DNA from: Clostridium sp. 1001275B_160808_H3
GTDB taxonomy: Bacteria > Bacillota > Clostridia > Clostridiales > Clostridiaceae
DNA length: 64,000 nucleotides
Direction: 5' to 3'
NCBI RefSeq assembly: GCF_015550425.1
Contig: NZ_JADNAT010000007.1
Coordinates: forward strand, 110,130 to 174,129
A program made the translations under genes and the position numbers. The notes below the pieces were generated by a model that was not told the origin of the DNA, did not search any database, and saw nothing but the letters and a program-made list of their open reading frames with translations. Below are positions 9,291-18,633 of the stretch, piece after piece (the first letter of the stretch is position 1; each line of letters begins with the position of its first letter).

Positions 9291-10445
9291 ATGCATATTT
9301 TGATATTACCTTCTGGATATCCTACTAAAGAAGAGCCTTTAAGAAGTATATTTTTTAAAGAGCAAGCTCTTGCCTTAAAAGATGGAGGGCATAAAGTAGG
9401 TGTAATTTATAGTGAGACAAGAAGAATGACTAATATTAATTATAGAAATTTTAAACAAAATCATTTTCAAATTACATTTAATGATGAAGAAGGTGTAAAT
9501 ACTGTAAGATTACATGGCTGGAATATATTGATGATGAGAAATTTTCTTGGTGTAAACTTATGGGTAAAGCAAACACTAAGTTTATATGAAAAGTACGTAA
9601 AAATGTATGGTAAACCAGATGTAATACATGTTCATTGTGGTTTATATGGAGGTTTAGCAGCGAAAGTTATTAAAGATAAATATTCTATTCCATATGTTAT
9701 AACAGAACATTCATCTACAATATTAAATAATTCTTTAAATGATTATAATAAACAAGTTTTAACTGTAGCTTATAATAATGCAGATAAATTAATAAGCGTA
9801 GGTGAAAAACTTAAATCTTCAATGAAAAATTATACTAATAATGATATAGTAGTTGTACCTAATATTGTTAATACAGATGGATTTAAAGTTGATAAAGAGC
9901 ATAAAAGAAAAAAGTTTAGATTTGTAACAGTAGCATATTTAAAGAAAAATAAAAGAATAGATCTTGTTATTGAAGGTTTTAATAAACTTAAAGAAAAGTA
10001 TAATGATATAGAACTATATATTGGTGGAGACGGTCCAGAAAGAACAAATATACAACAATTAATTGACAAGTATAATTTAAATGAAGATGTTCATTTATTA
10101 GGAGAAGTTTTAAGAGAAGATTTGCCAGCTATAATGGGAAATTCTGATTGTTTTGTATTACCAAGTATGTATGAAACTTTTGGTGTTGTGTATATAGAAG
10201 CATTAGCATGCGGGGTACCTATTATAGCGACTAAGTGTGGTGGACCAGAAGATTTCTTTAATGAAAATCTTGGTTATATGATTAATGTTGGAAAATTAAA
10301 TGAACTTTATGATGCTATGGAAAAGATTATAAACAATAATTCTAAATTTAATGGAAATGAAATTTCTGAATATATTAAAAATAGATTTAGTAGAAAAGTA
10401 ATAGTTAAAGGATTAGAAAATGTTTATAATTTAATTGTTAAATAA
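9291..10445 (+). CDS. Glycosyltransferase family 4
   Basis: The 384-residue protein has a GT4-type layout. The N-terminal acceptor domain starts HILILPSGYPTKEEPLRSIFFKEQALAL and includes the conserved PDVIHVHCG segment. The C-terminal nucleotide-sugar domain has RFVTVAYLKKNKRIDLVIEGF, IGGDGPER and the E-x7-E pattern in YETFGVVYIEALACGVPIIATKCGGPEDF. Such enzymes add a sugar to lipid-linked oligosaccharide on the cytoplasmic side. It begins a run of glycosyltransferase genes behind AAGGAGAT. The donor and acceptor cannot be read from sequence. Confidence 0.9.
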   Translation: MHILILPSGYPTKEEPLRSIFFKEQALALKDGGHKVGVIYSETRRMTNINYRNFKQNHFQITFNDEEGVNTVRLHGWNILMMRNFLGVNLWVKQTLSLYEKYVKMYGKPDVIHVHCGLYGGLAAKVIKDKYSIPYVITEHSSTILNNSLNDYNKQVLTVAYNNADKLISVGEKLKSSMKNYTNNDIVVVPNIVNTDGFKVDKEHKRKKFRFVTVAYLKKNKRIDLVIEGFNKLKEKYNDIELYIGGDGPERTNIQQLIDKYNLNEDVHLLGEVLREDLPAIMGNSDCFVLPSMYETFGVVYIEALACGVPIIATKCGGPEDFFNENLGYMINVGKLNELYDAMEKIINNNSKFNGNEISEYIKNRFSRKVIVKGLENVYNLIVK

Positions 10446-10506
10446 TCTTATGGATGCAATATTAATATAGTTTATAGAGCTAATAAGTTTGATAGGAGTT
10501 GTAATT

Positions 10507-11529
10507 GTGAAAAAGACGGTATCAATTGTTATCCCATGTAGGAATGAGGAAAATTATATAAAGAAATGCGTAGATTCTTTATTAAATCAAAGTTATCCTA
10601 AAGAATTAATTGAGATATTAATAGCTGATGGAATGTCAACAGATAATACAAGAGCTATTATTAATGAAATAATAAAGGAGAATCCTTCTGTTAGGATTTT
10701 AGATAATAAAAAGCTTTCAGCTCCTTCAGGGATGAACCTTGGAATAAAGGAAAGTAAATCTGATATTGTAATAATATTTGGAGCACATGCATATGCAGAT
10801 AAGGATTTTGTTAAAGAAAATGTTTTAGCACTAGAAAATAAAGAAGTTGGTTGTGCTGGAGGAGTTATAACAACTATTAATGATAGTATAAAAGGTGAAG
10901 CTATTGCAGAAGCAATGAGTTGTCCTTTTGGAGTAGGAAATGCATTGTTTAGATATGCAGATAAAGAAAGTTATGTTGATACCGTAGGCTTTGGAGCTTA
11001 CGATAGAGAGTTTGTTCTTGGTATTGGAGCTTTTGATGAAGAGTTAGTAAGAAATCAAGATGATGAATTAAACTTTAGAGTTCAAAAGACTGGGAAGAAG
11101 ATTTTATTGACTCCAAAGATTAAATCAACTTATTATAGTAGAGGTGATTTTAAAAAATTATGGAGACAATATTATCAATATGGGTTTTGGAAGGTTAGAG
11201 TAATACAAAAACATAAAAAGCCAGCTTCAATTAGACATTTAATACCACTTATGTTTGTGTTATTTTTATTGTTTGGTGGAGTTGCTAGTATTTTTTCTAA
11301 ATTAATTAGAATAGGTTATTTTGCTACTATTCTTTTATATTTAATTTTAGATTGTTTATTTAGCGTTAAAATGTCTAAGAAGAAAAGCTTTAAACACTTT
11401 CCATATCTATTTATTACTTTCCCAATATTACATTTATCTTATGGGATTGGATTTATACTAGGTATATTTAATTTTTATATTTTTAAAAGTAAAACAATAG
11501 AGGAAAAAAATAAAAAAATTTCAAGATAA
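10507..11529 (+). CDS. Glycosyltransferase family 2 with membrane tail
   Basis: I choose the GTG at 10507, because TAGGAG lies eight bases upstream; the protein then starts MKKTVSIVIPCRNEENYIKKCVDSLL, typical of GT2. A nucleotide-sugar fold follows (IADGMSTDNT, LNLGIKESKSD-like block, VGFGAYDREFVLGIGAFDEELVRNQDDELNFRVQ). The last ~90 residues contain two to three hydrophobic helices. The QDDELNFR segment resembles the ED/DE-x-F region that holds the catalytic base in processive and capsule GT2 enzymes. It lies between two GT4 genes in the same operon. Confidence 0.88.
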   Translation: MKKTVSIVIPCRNEENYIKKCVDSLLNQSYPKELIEILIADGMSTDNTRAIINEIIKENPSVRILDNKKLSAPSGMNLGIKESKSDIVIIFGAHAYADKDFVKENVLALENKEVGCAGGVITTINDSIKGEAIAEAMSCPFGVGNALFRYADKESYVDTVGFGAYDREFVLGIGAFDEELVRNQDDELNFRVQKTGKKILLTPKIKSTYYSRGDFKKLWRQYYQYGFWKVRVIQKHKKPASIRHLIPLMFVLFLLFGGVASIFSKLIRIGYFATILLYLILDCLFSVKMSKKKSFKHFPYLFITFPILHLSYGIGFILGIFNFYIFKSKTIEEKNKKISR

Positions 11530-11559
11530 GCATTAAATTTATTTTTGAGGAGATAAGTA

Positions 11560-12669
11560 ATGAAAAACAAAATTTGTCATATTTCTACTGCACATAAAGA
11601 AAATGATAGTAGAATACTTTTAAAGGAGTGTCAGAGTTTAAGTAAAGCAGGTTATGATGTTTCTTTAATAATAAATTCAGATCACGATAAAACTTTATAT
11701 GGAACTAATATAAAAGCGTTAGATCATAGTAATACTGGTAGATTACATAGACTATTTAAAAAGAGTAGAATAGCTTTAGACAAAGCTATTGAATTAGATG
11801 CAGATTTATATCATTTTCACGATCCAGAACTAATAAAATTAGGGATGGCATTAAAGAAAAAGGGAAAGAAAGTAATTTATGATGTTCATGAAGATGTTCC
11901 AAAGCAAATTCTAGCTAAAAGTTATTTAGGCCCTATGTGGGTAAGAAAAATAGTTTCTAGAGGATATAATTTTTACGAGAAAAATAGAAGCAAAAATTTT
12001 GATGCAATTATAGCAGCAAGTGATGAATTAGCAGCTAAGTTTGATAATAAAAATAGTATTTCAGTAAAGAATTTTGCAATAAGAGACGTAATAGAAAATG
12101 CAAAACCAATAAAAAGAGAAGATAATGATAAGTTTGTTATAATTTATGTTGGGTCTATTACTAAGATTAGAGGAATTAGGGAACTTATACAAGTAACAGA
12201 ACTTTTCTTAGGAAAAGTTGAACTTTGGATATTAGGACCTTTTGAAAGTGAAGAGCTAAAAGAAGAATGTATGAGTTTGGAAGGATATAAATATTGTAAA
12301 TATTTTGGATCACTTCCCGTTAAAGATGTTTATTCATATATCAAAGCAGCAGATTTAGGAATGTGTACTTTATATCCTACTGAAAATTATAAAGAAAGTA
12401 TTCCAATAAAGGTACTTGAATATATGGCTTGTGAAAAACCATTAGTATTATCTGATTTTGAATTCTGGAAAAAGTTCTTCGGAAATGTAGGAAAGTATGT
12501 GGATCCTTTAGATATTAATAGTATTAAAGAAGGAATTGAATATTTCTCAGAGGATAGAAGTAGAATAGAGATTATAGGTAAAGAGAATAAAGAAAGCTTT
12601 ATTAATAATTTTTCATGGGATAGAGAGGAAAAGAAGCTACTAGAATTATATGAAAAAGTGTTAAAGTAG
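11560..12669 (+). CDS. Glycosyltransferase family 4
   Basis: The 369-residue protein begins KICHISTAHKENDSRILLKECQSL, the pattern of GT4 enzymes with the S-R-I/L-x-K-E motif. It also has DADLYHFHDPEL and VIYDVHEDVPKQ in the acceptor half, and FVIIYVGSITKIRGIRELI plus KESIPIKVLEYMACEKPLVLSD in the donor half. A GAGGAG site precedes the ATG and the gene is 30 bases from the GT2 gene. Its role is sugar addition in the same glycan pathway; the linkage is not predictable. Confidence 0.88.
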   Translation: MKNKICHISTAHKENDSRILLKECQSLSKAGYDVSLIINSDHDKTLYGTNIKALDHSNTGRLHRLFKKSRIALDKAIELDADLYHFHDPELIKLGMALKKKGKKVIYDVHEDVPKQILAKSYLGPMWVRKIVSRGYNFYEKNRSKNFDAIIAASDELAAKFDNKNSISVKNFAIRDVIENAKPIKREDNDKFVIIYVGSITKIRGIRELIQVTELFLGKVELWILGPFESEELKEECMSLEGYKYCKYFGSLPVKDVYSYIKAADLGMCTLYPTENYKESIPIKVLEYMACEKPLVLSDFEFWKKFFGNVGKYVDPLDINSIKEGIEYFSEDRSRIEIIGKENKESFINNFSWDREEKKLLELYEKVLK

Positions 12670-12690
12670 AGAATTAAGGGAGGATGCTAT

Positions 12691-13581
12691 ATGTTACTAA
12701 GTGGAATTTTAGCTTTAGATAGTAATTTTGAACTTTTTAGAGATGGAGAATTTTCATCTTTGGGATTAAATATTTCTGAAGCAAATGAAAAATTATTATC
12801 ATTTATTGAAAGTGAGAAATTTTTAAGTCAATTAAGCAAAAGTATTTCATGTGTTATTACTACAAAGGAAATGGCAAGCAAGATTCCAGAAGAAATTGGT
12901 GTCATAATTTCAGAGGTTCCAAGAATAGATTTTTTCAATTTACATAATAAGTTAATTGAAAATAAAGATTATAAAAGAGAAGATTTTGAAACTGAAATAG
13001 GAGAAAATTGTGTTATTTCTCCAACTGCAATTATTAGTAATAAGAATGTTAAAATTGGTAATAATGTAGTGATTGAAGAATATGTAATTATTCGTGAGCA
13101 TACTACAATTAAGGATAACTGCATAATTAGAGCTAATACTGTAATTGGTGGAGAAGGCTACGAATTTAAGAGATATGATAATAAAACAATAGGAGTTGCT
13201 CATATTGGTGGAGTAATAATTGAAGAAAACGCCGAAATTCAATATTCTGCTTGTGTAGATAAAGCGATTTATCCTTGGGATAATACTATAATAGGAGAGT
13301 ATAGTAGAATAGACAATCTTGTTCATATAGCTCATGCTGTAAAAGTAGGTAAGAGATGTTTCATTACATCGAAGACAACAATAGGTGGTAGAACTATAAT
13401 AGGAGATGATTGTTGGTTTGGAATAGGAGCAACTGTTTCAAATGGACTTATAATTGGAAGTAATTCAAGTGTTAGCCTTGGAGCTGTTGTTACAAGAAGT
13501 TTAAAAGAAAATAGTAAGGTTTCTGGTAACTTTGCAATTGATCATAATAAATATATAGATTTTATAAAAAATATCAGATAG
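12691..13581 (+). CDS. LpxD-like hexapeptide-repeat acyltransferase
   Basis: The 296-residue protein has an N-terminal uridine-binding-like domain (about 1-105) and a left-handed parallel beta-helix made of isoleucine/valine-led hexapeptides (about 108-285), for example ISPTAIISNKNVKIGNNVVIEE. This is the order found in LpxD. A catalytic-type histidine occurs in the segment IDNLVHIAHAVKVGK. Gram-positive bacteria do not make lipid A, so its place after three glycosyltransferases and before galU suggests N- or O-acylation of a sugar nucleotide for surface glycan. The family is fairly sure, the substrate inferred. Confidence 0.75.
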   Translation: MLLSGILALDSNFELFRDGEFSSLGLNISEANEKLLSFIESEKFLSQLSKSISCVITTKEMASKIPEEIGVIISEVPRIDFFNLHNKLIENKDYKREDFETEIGENCVISPTAIISNKNVKIGNNVVIEEYVIIREHTTIKDNCIIRANTVIGGEGYEFKRYDNKTIGVAHIGGVIIEENAEIQYSACVDKAIYPWDNTIIGEYSRIDNLVHIAHAVKVGKRCFITSKTTIGGRTIIGDDCWFGIGATVSNGLIIGSNSSVSLGAVVTRSLKENSKVSGNFAIDHNKYIDFIKNIR

Positions 13582-13671
13582 GATATTATTAAGATATACA
13601 AAAAAATTAAATTAAAGATGAATATTTAAGATGTTTCTAATACATGGTTAGTAATATTATTTAAATTTATA

Positions 13672-13715
13672 AAATAGTTCAATTTGTATATACCATAAAT
13701 TGAACTATTTTTATT
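13672..13715 (+). terminator. Terminator after the acyltransferase gene
   Basis: AAATAGTTCAATTT (13672-13685) pairs with AAATTGAACTATTT (13697-13710) and is followed by TTATT. It closes the glycosyltransferase operon and separates it from galU. Confidence 0.75.
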
Positions 13716-13773
13716 AATATGCTAAAATTAATTATAAATATTATGTAAAGATATGTGAATGAGAGGGATAAAT

Positions 13774-14643
13774 ATGAAAGTAAGAAAAGCTATTATACCA
13801 GCAGCTGGGCTTGGAACTAGGTTTTTACCAGCTACAAAGGCTCAACCTAAGGAAATGCTTCCAATAGTTGATAAACCAACTATACAATACATTATTGAAG
13901 AAGCTGTAGCTTCAGGAATTGAAGAAATTTTAATAATAACTGGAAGAAATAAAAAATGTATTGAAGACCACTTTGATAAATCAATAGAACTAGAAATGGA
14001 ACTAGAGAAAAATCATAAAGAGGATCTTTTAGAACTTGTAAGAGGGATATCAGATATGGTTGATATTCACTACATAAGACAAAAAGAACCTAAGGGATTA
14101 GGACATGCAATATTATGCGCAAGAGCCTTCGTTGGCAATGAGCCATTTGCAGTATTATTAGGTGATGATGTAGTAGATTCAGAAGTTCCTTGTTTAAAGC
14201 AATTAATGGATTGTTATAAAGAATACAAGACATCTATTTTAGGAGTTCAAACTGTAGCTCATGAAGATGTAAGTAAGTATGGTATAGTAGATGGAATTCA
14301 TATTGAAGATAGAGTTTATAAAGTAAAAAAATTAGTTGAAAAGCCAGCTATAGATGAGGCACCAAGCAATGTTGCTATTTTAGGAAGGTATATAATAACT
14401 CCTCAAATATTTGATATATTACAAAATACAAAGCCAGGTAAAGGGGGAGAAATCCAACTTACAGATGCATTGCAAACTTTAATTGAAAATGAAGCTATGT
14501 ATGCTTACAATTTTGAAGGAAGAAGATATGACGTAGGAGATAAGCTTGGTTTCTTACAAGCTACTGTTGAGTTTGCTTTAAAAAGAGAAGAGCTTAGAGA
14601 ACCATTTATACAATACTTAACAAATAGAGATTGGAAAAAATAA
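13774..14643 (+). CDS. galU: UTP-glucose-1-phosphate uridylyltransferase
   Basis: The start at ATG 13774 is supported by GAGAGGG seven bases upstream; an earlier in-frame ATG at 13759 overlaps that site. The 289-residue protein opens with [33 protein letters not shown] in its nucleotide-binding loop, and carries the [16 protein letters not shown] and [15 protein letters not shown] segments of GalU. It makes UDP-glucose from UTP and glucose 1-phosphate, supplying the glycan genes upstream. It lies between two terminators and is probably transcribed on its own. Confidence 0.95.
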   Translation: MKVRKAIIPAAGLGTRFLPATKAQPKEMLPIVDKPTIQYIIEEAVASGIEEILIITGRNKKCIEDHFDKSIELEMELEKNHKEDLLELVRGISDMVDIHYIRQKEPKGLGHAILCARAFVGNEPFAVLLGDDVVDSEVPCLKQLMDCYKEYKTSILGVQTVAHEDVSKYGIVDGIHIEDRVYKVKKLVEKPAIDEAPSNVAILGRYIITPQIFDILQNTKPGKGGEIQLTDALQTLIENEAMYAYNFEGRRYDVGDKLGFLQATVEFALKREELREPFIQYLTNRDWKK

Positions 14644-14659
14644 TTAATACGGGTATATA

Positions 14660-14692
14660 AAAAGTTGGATGAAATTAACTCATCCAACTTTT
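14660..14692. terminator. Bidirectional terminator between galU and trpS
   Basis: AAAAGTTGGATGA (14660-14672) pairs with TCATCCAACTTTT (14680-14692), with T-tracts usable from either side, between two convergent genes. Confidence 0.82.
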
Positions 14693-14696
14693 TTAA

Positions 14697-15707
14697 TTAT
14701 CCCCTAGGAATAAACCCAATCTTCTTTTGCATTTTTCTAAGTGTTTTCATTGAAATATAGTTTGCTTTTTCAGCACCTAGTTTGTAGATATCTTCTAATG
14801 CTTTTTTGTCTTTAAGGATTTCTTTGACTTTATTTTGAATTGGTTCTAATTCGCTAACTATAGCATCAGCAACATCTTTCTTTAAATCAGCATAGCCTTT
14901 ATCTTTATAGTAAGCTACAAGTTCTTCTGCTGTTGAACCATTAATTGCTATTAGAAGATCAAGTAAATTTTTAACACCTGGTTGTTCATCAGAATAATTT
15001 ATAACTCCAAGGCTATCAGTTACAGCTCTAGAAACTTTTTTTCTTATTACTTCAGGTGGATCCATTATTAAGATGTAAGCATTTGGATTGTCATCTGATT
15101 TAGACATCTTTTTAGTTGGATCTTGTAAACTCATAACCTTAGCTCCAACCTTTGGAATATAAGGATCTGGAATTTTAAATGTTGGGCTATAAGTATTGTT
15201 AAATCTGTTAGCAATATCTCTAGCTATTTCTAGATGTTGTTTTTGGTCTTGGCCAACAGGCACTAAATCTGTATTGTATAAAAGAATATCAGCAGCCATT
15301 AAAACTGGATAAGTAAATAGGCCTGCCCCTATTGAATCACCGTATCTTTGTGATTTATCTTTATATTGAGTCATTCTGCTAAGTTCACCCATATAAGTGT
15401 TACATGTTAAAAGCCATGCACATTCGCTATGAGCAGGAACATGTGATTGAATAAATAAAGTATTCTTTTCAGGAACTATACCTGAAGCTATATATATTGC
15501 AAGGACTTCAAGAGTTCTTTGTCTTAAATCCTTAGGTTCTTGTCTAACAGTTATTGCATGTAAATCAACTACACAAAAATAACAATCAAATTCATCTTGA
15601 AGGGCAACCCAATTTTTTATTGCTCCTAAATAATTTCCTAAAGTTAATTGTCCAGAAGGTTGGATTCCACTAAAAATAACCTTCTTTTGTTCTGTATTAT
15701 TTTCCAA
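14697..15707 (-). CDS. trpS: Tryptophan--tRNA ligase
   Basis: The 336-residue class I synthetase has FSGIQPSGQLTLGNYLGAIKNW with a variant HIGH-type motif in the nucleotide-binding fold, and KMSKS within LQDPTKKMSKSDDNPNAY. It charges tRNA-Trp in the cytosol. The start codon is TTG at 15707-15705, behind AGGAGTG seven bases upstream. No T-box signature is visible in the upstream 400 bases. Length is normal for the family. Confidence 0.96.
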   Translation of the reverse strand: MENNTEQKKVIFSGIQPSGQLTLGNYLGAIKNWVALQDEFDCYFCVVDLHAITVRQEPKDLRQRTLEVLAIYIASGIVPEKNTLFIQSHVPAHSECAWLLTCNTYMGELSRMTQYKDKSQRYGDSIGAGLFTYPVLMAADILLYNTDLVPVGQDQKQHLEIARDIANRFNNTYSPTFKIPDPYIPKVGAKVMSLQDPTKKMSKSDDNPNAYILIMDPPEVIRKKVSRAVTDSLGVINYSDEQPGVKNLLDLLIAINGSTAEELVAYYKDKGYADLKKDVADAIVSELEPIQNKVKEILKDKKALEDIYKLGAEKANYISMKTLRKMQKKIGFIPRG

Positions 15708-15762
15708 TTAAAGCACTCCTTTCATTTGTGCATGTTATATATAACGTTTAACTATAGTATTA

Positions 15763-15791
15763 ATTATAGATTTGGAAAATTCTCATGTCAA
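15763..15791 (-). promoter_or_regulatory. trpS promoter
   Basis: On the minus strand TTGACA (15791-15786) and TATAAT (15768-15763) are perfect consensus boxes with a 17-base spacer, 56 bases from the trpS start. The remainder of the 15708-16115 gap is AT-rich with only the divergent promoter listed next. Confidence 0.8.
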
Positions 15792-16035
15792 CAAAGAATG
15801 ACATTATACAAGATTTAATAAATTTTATGTATAGGATATGGTAGTGATTTTAAGTAGTAAAAGTTTATATATGTAGTCCTTTAATGAGATATAAAAAGTC
15901 TTATATAACTTTAATTTTCTGATTCAATTTTGTAACTATAGATTTAAAATTAATATACCCTAAAAGTTTATATTTGTAGCTTTATAAGGAAGTTTAATTG
16001 TATAATATTACAATTAAAATGATATTGTTATAAGT

Positions 16036-16064
16036 TTGACAAAATCAGAATTAAAAGTTAGAAT
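16036..16064 (+). promoter_or_regulatory. Promoter of the importer operon
   Basis: TTGACA (16036-16041) and TAGAAT (16059-16064) are spaced by 17 bases and lie about 50 bases upstream of the ATPase gene. Confidence 0.65.
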
Positions 16065-16115
16065 TATATAGGTTTTTTATGTGTTTTATGTAAGCCTACT
16101 GTGGAGGTGATTTAT

Positions 16116-17357
16116 ATTAGCTATATAGAATTTAATGATTTATCAAAGAAATATAAAAATAGTGGTAAATATGCAATTAAAGATATAAATTTCACAATAG
16201 AAAAAGGTGAGTTTGTAGTTATCGTTGGGCCTAGTGGTAGTGGTAAATCAACTCTTTTAGATTTAATTTGTGGATTTGAGGACATTACTGAAGGAAATAT
16301 AAAAATAGATAATAAAATAATTAATAACATAGAACCAAAAGACAGAAATGTTTCAATGGTATTTCAAAACTATGCTTTATATCCTCATTTAACAGCATAT
16401 GAAAATATTGCTTTTGGAATGAAGATAAGAAAAGTAAGGAAGAGTGAAATAAATGAAAAGGTAATGTGGGCAGCTAAGATATTACATCTTGAAGATTGTC
16501 TAAAATCAAAGCCTAAAAATTTATCTGGAGGACAAAGACAGAGAATAGCTCTTGCTAGAGCAATGGTAAGGAATCCTAAGGTATTTTTAATGGATGAACC
16601 ATTGTCTAATTTAGATGCAAAGCTTAGAACAGCAACTTCTAATGAAATAACAAATTTACATAAGGAATTAAATGCAACTACTATATATGTTACACATGAT
16701 CAAGTAGAAGCTTTAACAATGGCAGATAAAATAGTTATATTAAATGAAGGAGAAATTCAGCAAATAGGAACTCCTTTAGAAATTTATAAAAATCCTAGTA
16801 ATGTTTTTGTAGCCACATTTATTGGAAGGCCTCAAATGAATTTATTTAATTTATCTATAAAGGAAGATTATATGTTACTAAATGATTCTATTAAATTTAT
16901 TAAACCAATAGAGTTTAATGATTTAGATATAGGTGAATATATAATTGGGTTAAGAGCAGAAGATATTAAAAATATAGATAATATAAATAGAGACATTAAC
17001 AATAAAGATATTTTACATCATGTAGATAAGAATGAAAATAAAGATTGTATAAAGGATACAAATGAATCTAATAAAATTGATGATAATGCAGATAATGTAA
17101 ATAACTATGATAGAGATTGTAGCAATAAGGATTATAAGGAGAATACAAATAAAAACTTTATAGATGCTACCATAGAGAAAATCGAGTATTTAGGAAGTGA
17201 AACTATTTATCATCTTTTATATGAAGGAATAAGATTTACATGGAAATCTCATGATATGAATGATTTAAAGATAGATGAAAAGGTTAATATTAGTTTTAAC
17301 TTTACTAAGGCTAATATTTTTAATAAATTAACACAAAAAAATATAAGGAGTAAGTAA
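16116..17357 (+). CDS. MalK-like ABC importer ATPase with a low-complexity insert
   Basis: The product has Walker A GPSGSGKST, signature LSGGQRQRIALARAM, Walker B VFLMDEPLSNLD and a C-terminal MOP/TOBE regulatory domain, as in sugar, glycerophosphate and polyamine importers. No ATG or well-placed GTG exists. The GGAGGTGA site at 16103-16110 is correctly spaced for an ATT at 16116, which would give M(I)SYIEFNDLSKKY, matching the usual family N-terminus; a GTG at 16101 would overlap the site itself. A stretch of about 60 residues rich in Asn, Asp and Lys interrupts the TOBE domain (roughly nucleotides 16970-17155). The gene is followed one base later by its binding-protein gene. Confidence 0.88.
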   Translation: MSYIEFNDLSKKYKNSGKYAIKDINFTIEKGEFVVIVGPSGSGKSTLLDLICGFEDITEGNIKIDNKIINNIEPKDRNVSMVFQNYALYPHLTAYENIAFGMKIRKVRKSEINEKVMWAAKILHLEDCLKSKPKNLSGGQRQRIALARAMVRNPKVFLMDEPLSNLDAKLRTATSNEITNLHKELNATTIYVTHDQVEALTMADKIVILNEGEIQQIGTPLEIYKNPSNVFVATFIGRPQMNLFNLSIKEDYMLLNDSIKFIKPIEFNDLDIGEYIIGLRAEDIKNIDNINRDINNKDILHHVDKNENKDCIKDTNESNKIDDNADNVNNYDRDCSNKDYKENTNKNFIDATIEKIEYLGSETIYHLLYEGIRFTWKSHDMNDLKIDEKVNISFNFTKANIFNKLTQKNIRSK

Positions 17358-17358
17358 G

Positions 17359-18633
17359 ATGAAGGCAAGGAAAATAATTAGTACTTTATTAATGTTACCT
17401 ATACTTATGGTTGGATGCGCTAAGGCTGAAGAAAAGAAAAATGATGAAATAGGTGGAACTATAAAGGTGGTTACATCTAGAACAGATGCAGACAAGCTAT
17501 TTGAAAAAATGGAAGAGGATTTTAAAAAGTTATATCCAAGTGTTGAGGATATAATATGGGAATCAGCTGCAGATTATGACAATTACATAATGACTAGAAT
17601 GAATACTAAAGATTATGGTGATGTTTTATTTCTTCCATTCACTATGAATGGTACTCCAGAAGAATATGAAAATTATTTTGAACCATTAGGAAAAGTTGAG
17701 GAATTAGAAGAAAAGTACATAGATGTTACAGAAGCAGATTATGATGGTATATCATACGGATTACCAGCAGCTGTAAATTCACTAGGAATTATATATAATG
17801 AAGAAGTTCTTAAAAAGGCAGGAGTAGAATCTATGCCAACATCAACAGAAGAAATGATAGAAGCAGCAAAGAAAGTGAAAGAAAATACAGATGCTATACC
17901 TTTCTATACAAATTATAATAAAACACTAGGTACTTGGGGTGGAACTTTAACATCTTATGGCGGAGAGCAATATAGATCAGAAATGTTAAATGTAGGAACA
18001 GCCTTTAAAGAAGGTCAACCAATACGTGAAATAATGGATTTATTTTATGAGTTATCTTCAAATGGACTTATAGAAGAGGATCCAGTTACAGGTGATTTTG
18101 CTAAGTCACTACAAATGCTTGCAGATGGTAAAGTTGCAATGATAATGAAGGGTTCTCAAGATGCAAAGATGATTCAAGGTCTAAGCACAAACAATAGCAA
18201 AATAAATATAGCTCCACTACCAGTAAAGTTTAATGGACAAACAAGTATTGCATTTGGAGCACCATCAGTAATAGGAATAAATAAAAATAGTGAAAATAAA
18301 GCAACAGCTAAAGCATTTTTAGATTTCTTTATTTCAGCTAAAAGTGGATATGCAGATGATTTAGGTGGAATGTCACCAAGCAAAGAAGATTTAACTGACG
18401 AACAAAAAGTAATGTTTGAAAACAATAATATAATATTAACTGTACCAACTGAAACACCAGAAGTTGATGCAAAATACACTGCAATAGCTAATGAAGTAGG
18501 TGTTGGTAGATTAACAGATGTACTTCAAAAGGTTATTAATATAGGAATGTATCCAAATCAAAATGAAAGTTATAGTGATTATATCAATTCATTAGAAGCT
18601 AAATGGGAAGCAGCAGTAAAAGCAAATGAATAA
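17359..18633 (+). CDS. ABC importer substrate-binding lipoprotein (family 1)
   Basis: The 424-residue protein starts with a lipoprotein signal whose lipobox is MVGC (Cys about residue 20), followed by a charged linker and a family 1 solute-binding fold (IIYNEEVLKKAG, GKVAMIMKGSQDAKMI, FGAPSVIGINKNSENKATAKAFLDFF). It would be tethered outside the membrane and hand substrate to the two permeases encoded next. An AAGGAGTAAGTAAG site precedes the ATG, and the following gene overlaps its stop. A carbohydrate ligand is likely from the family, but not proven. Confidence 0.88.
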   Translation: MKARKIISTLLMLPILMVGCAKAEEKKNDEIGGTIKVVTSRTDADKLFEKMEEDFKKLYPSVEDIIWESAADYDNYIMTRMNTKDYGDVLFLPFTMNGTPEEYENYFEPLGKVEELEEKYIDVTEADYDGISYGLPAAVNSLGIIYNEEVLKKAGVESMPTSTEEMIEAAKKVKENTDAIPFYTNYNKTLGTWGGTLTSYGGEQYRSEMLNVGTAFKEGQPIREIMDLFYELSSNGLIEEDPVTGDFAKSLQMLADGKVAMIMKGSQDAKMIQGLSTNNSKINIAPLPVKFNGQTSIAFGAPSVIGINKNSENKATAKAFLDFFISAKSGYADDLGGMSPSKEDLTDEQKVMFENNNIILTVPTETPEVDAKYTAIANEVGVGRLTDVLQKVINIGMYPNQNESYSDYINSLEAKWEAAVKANE

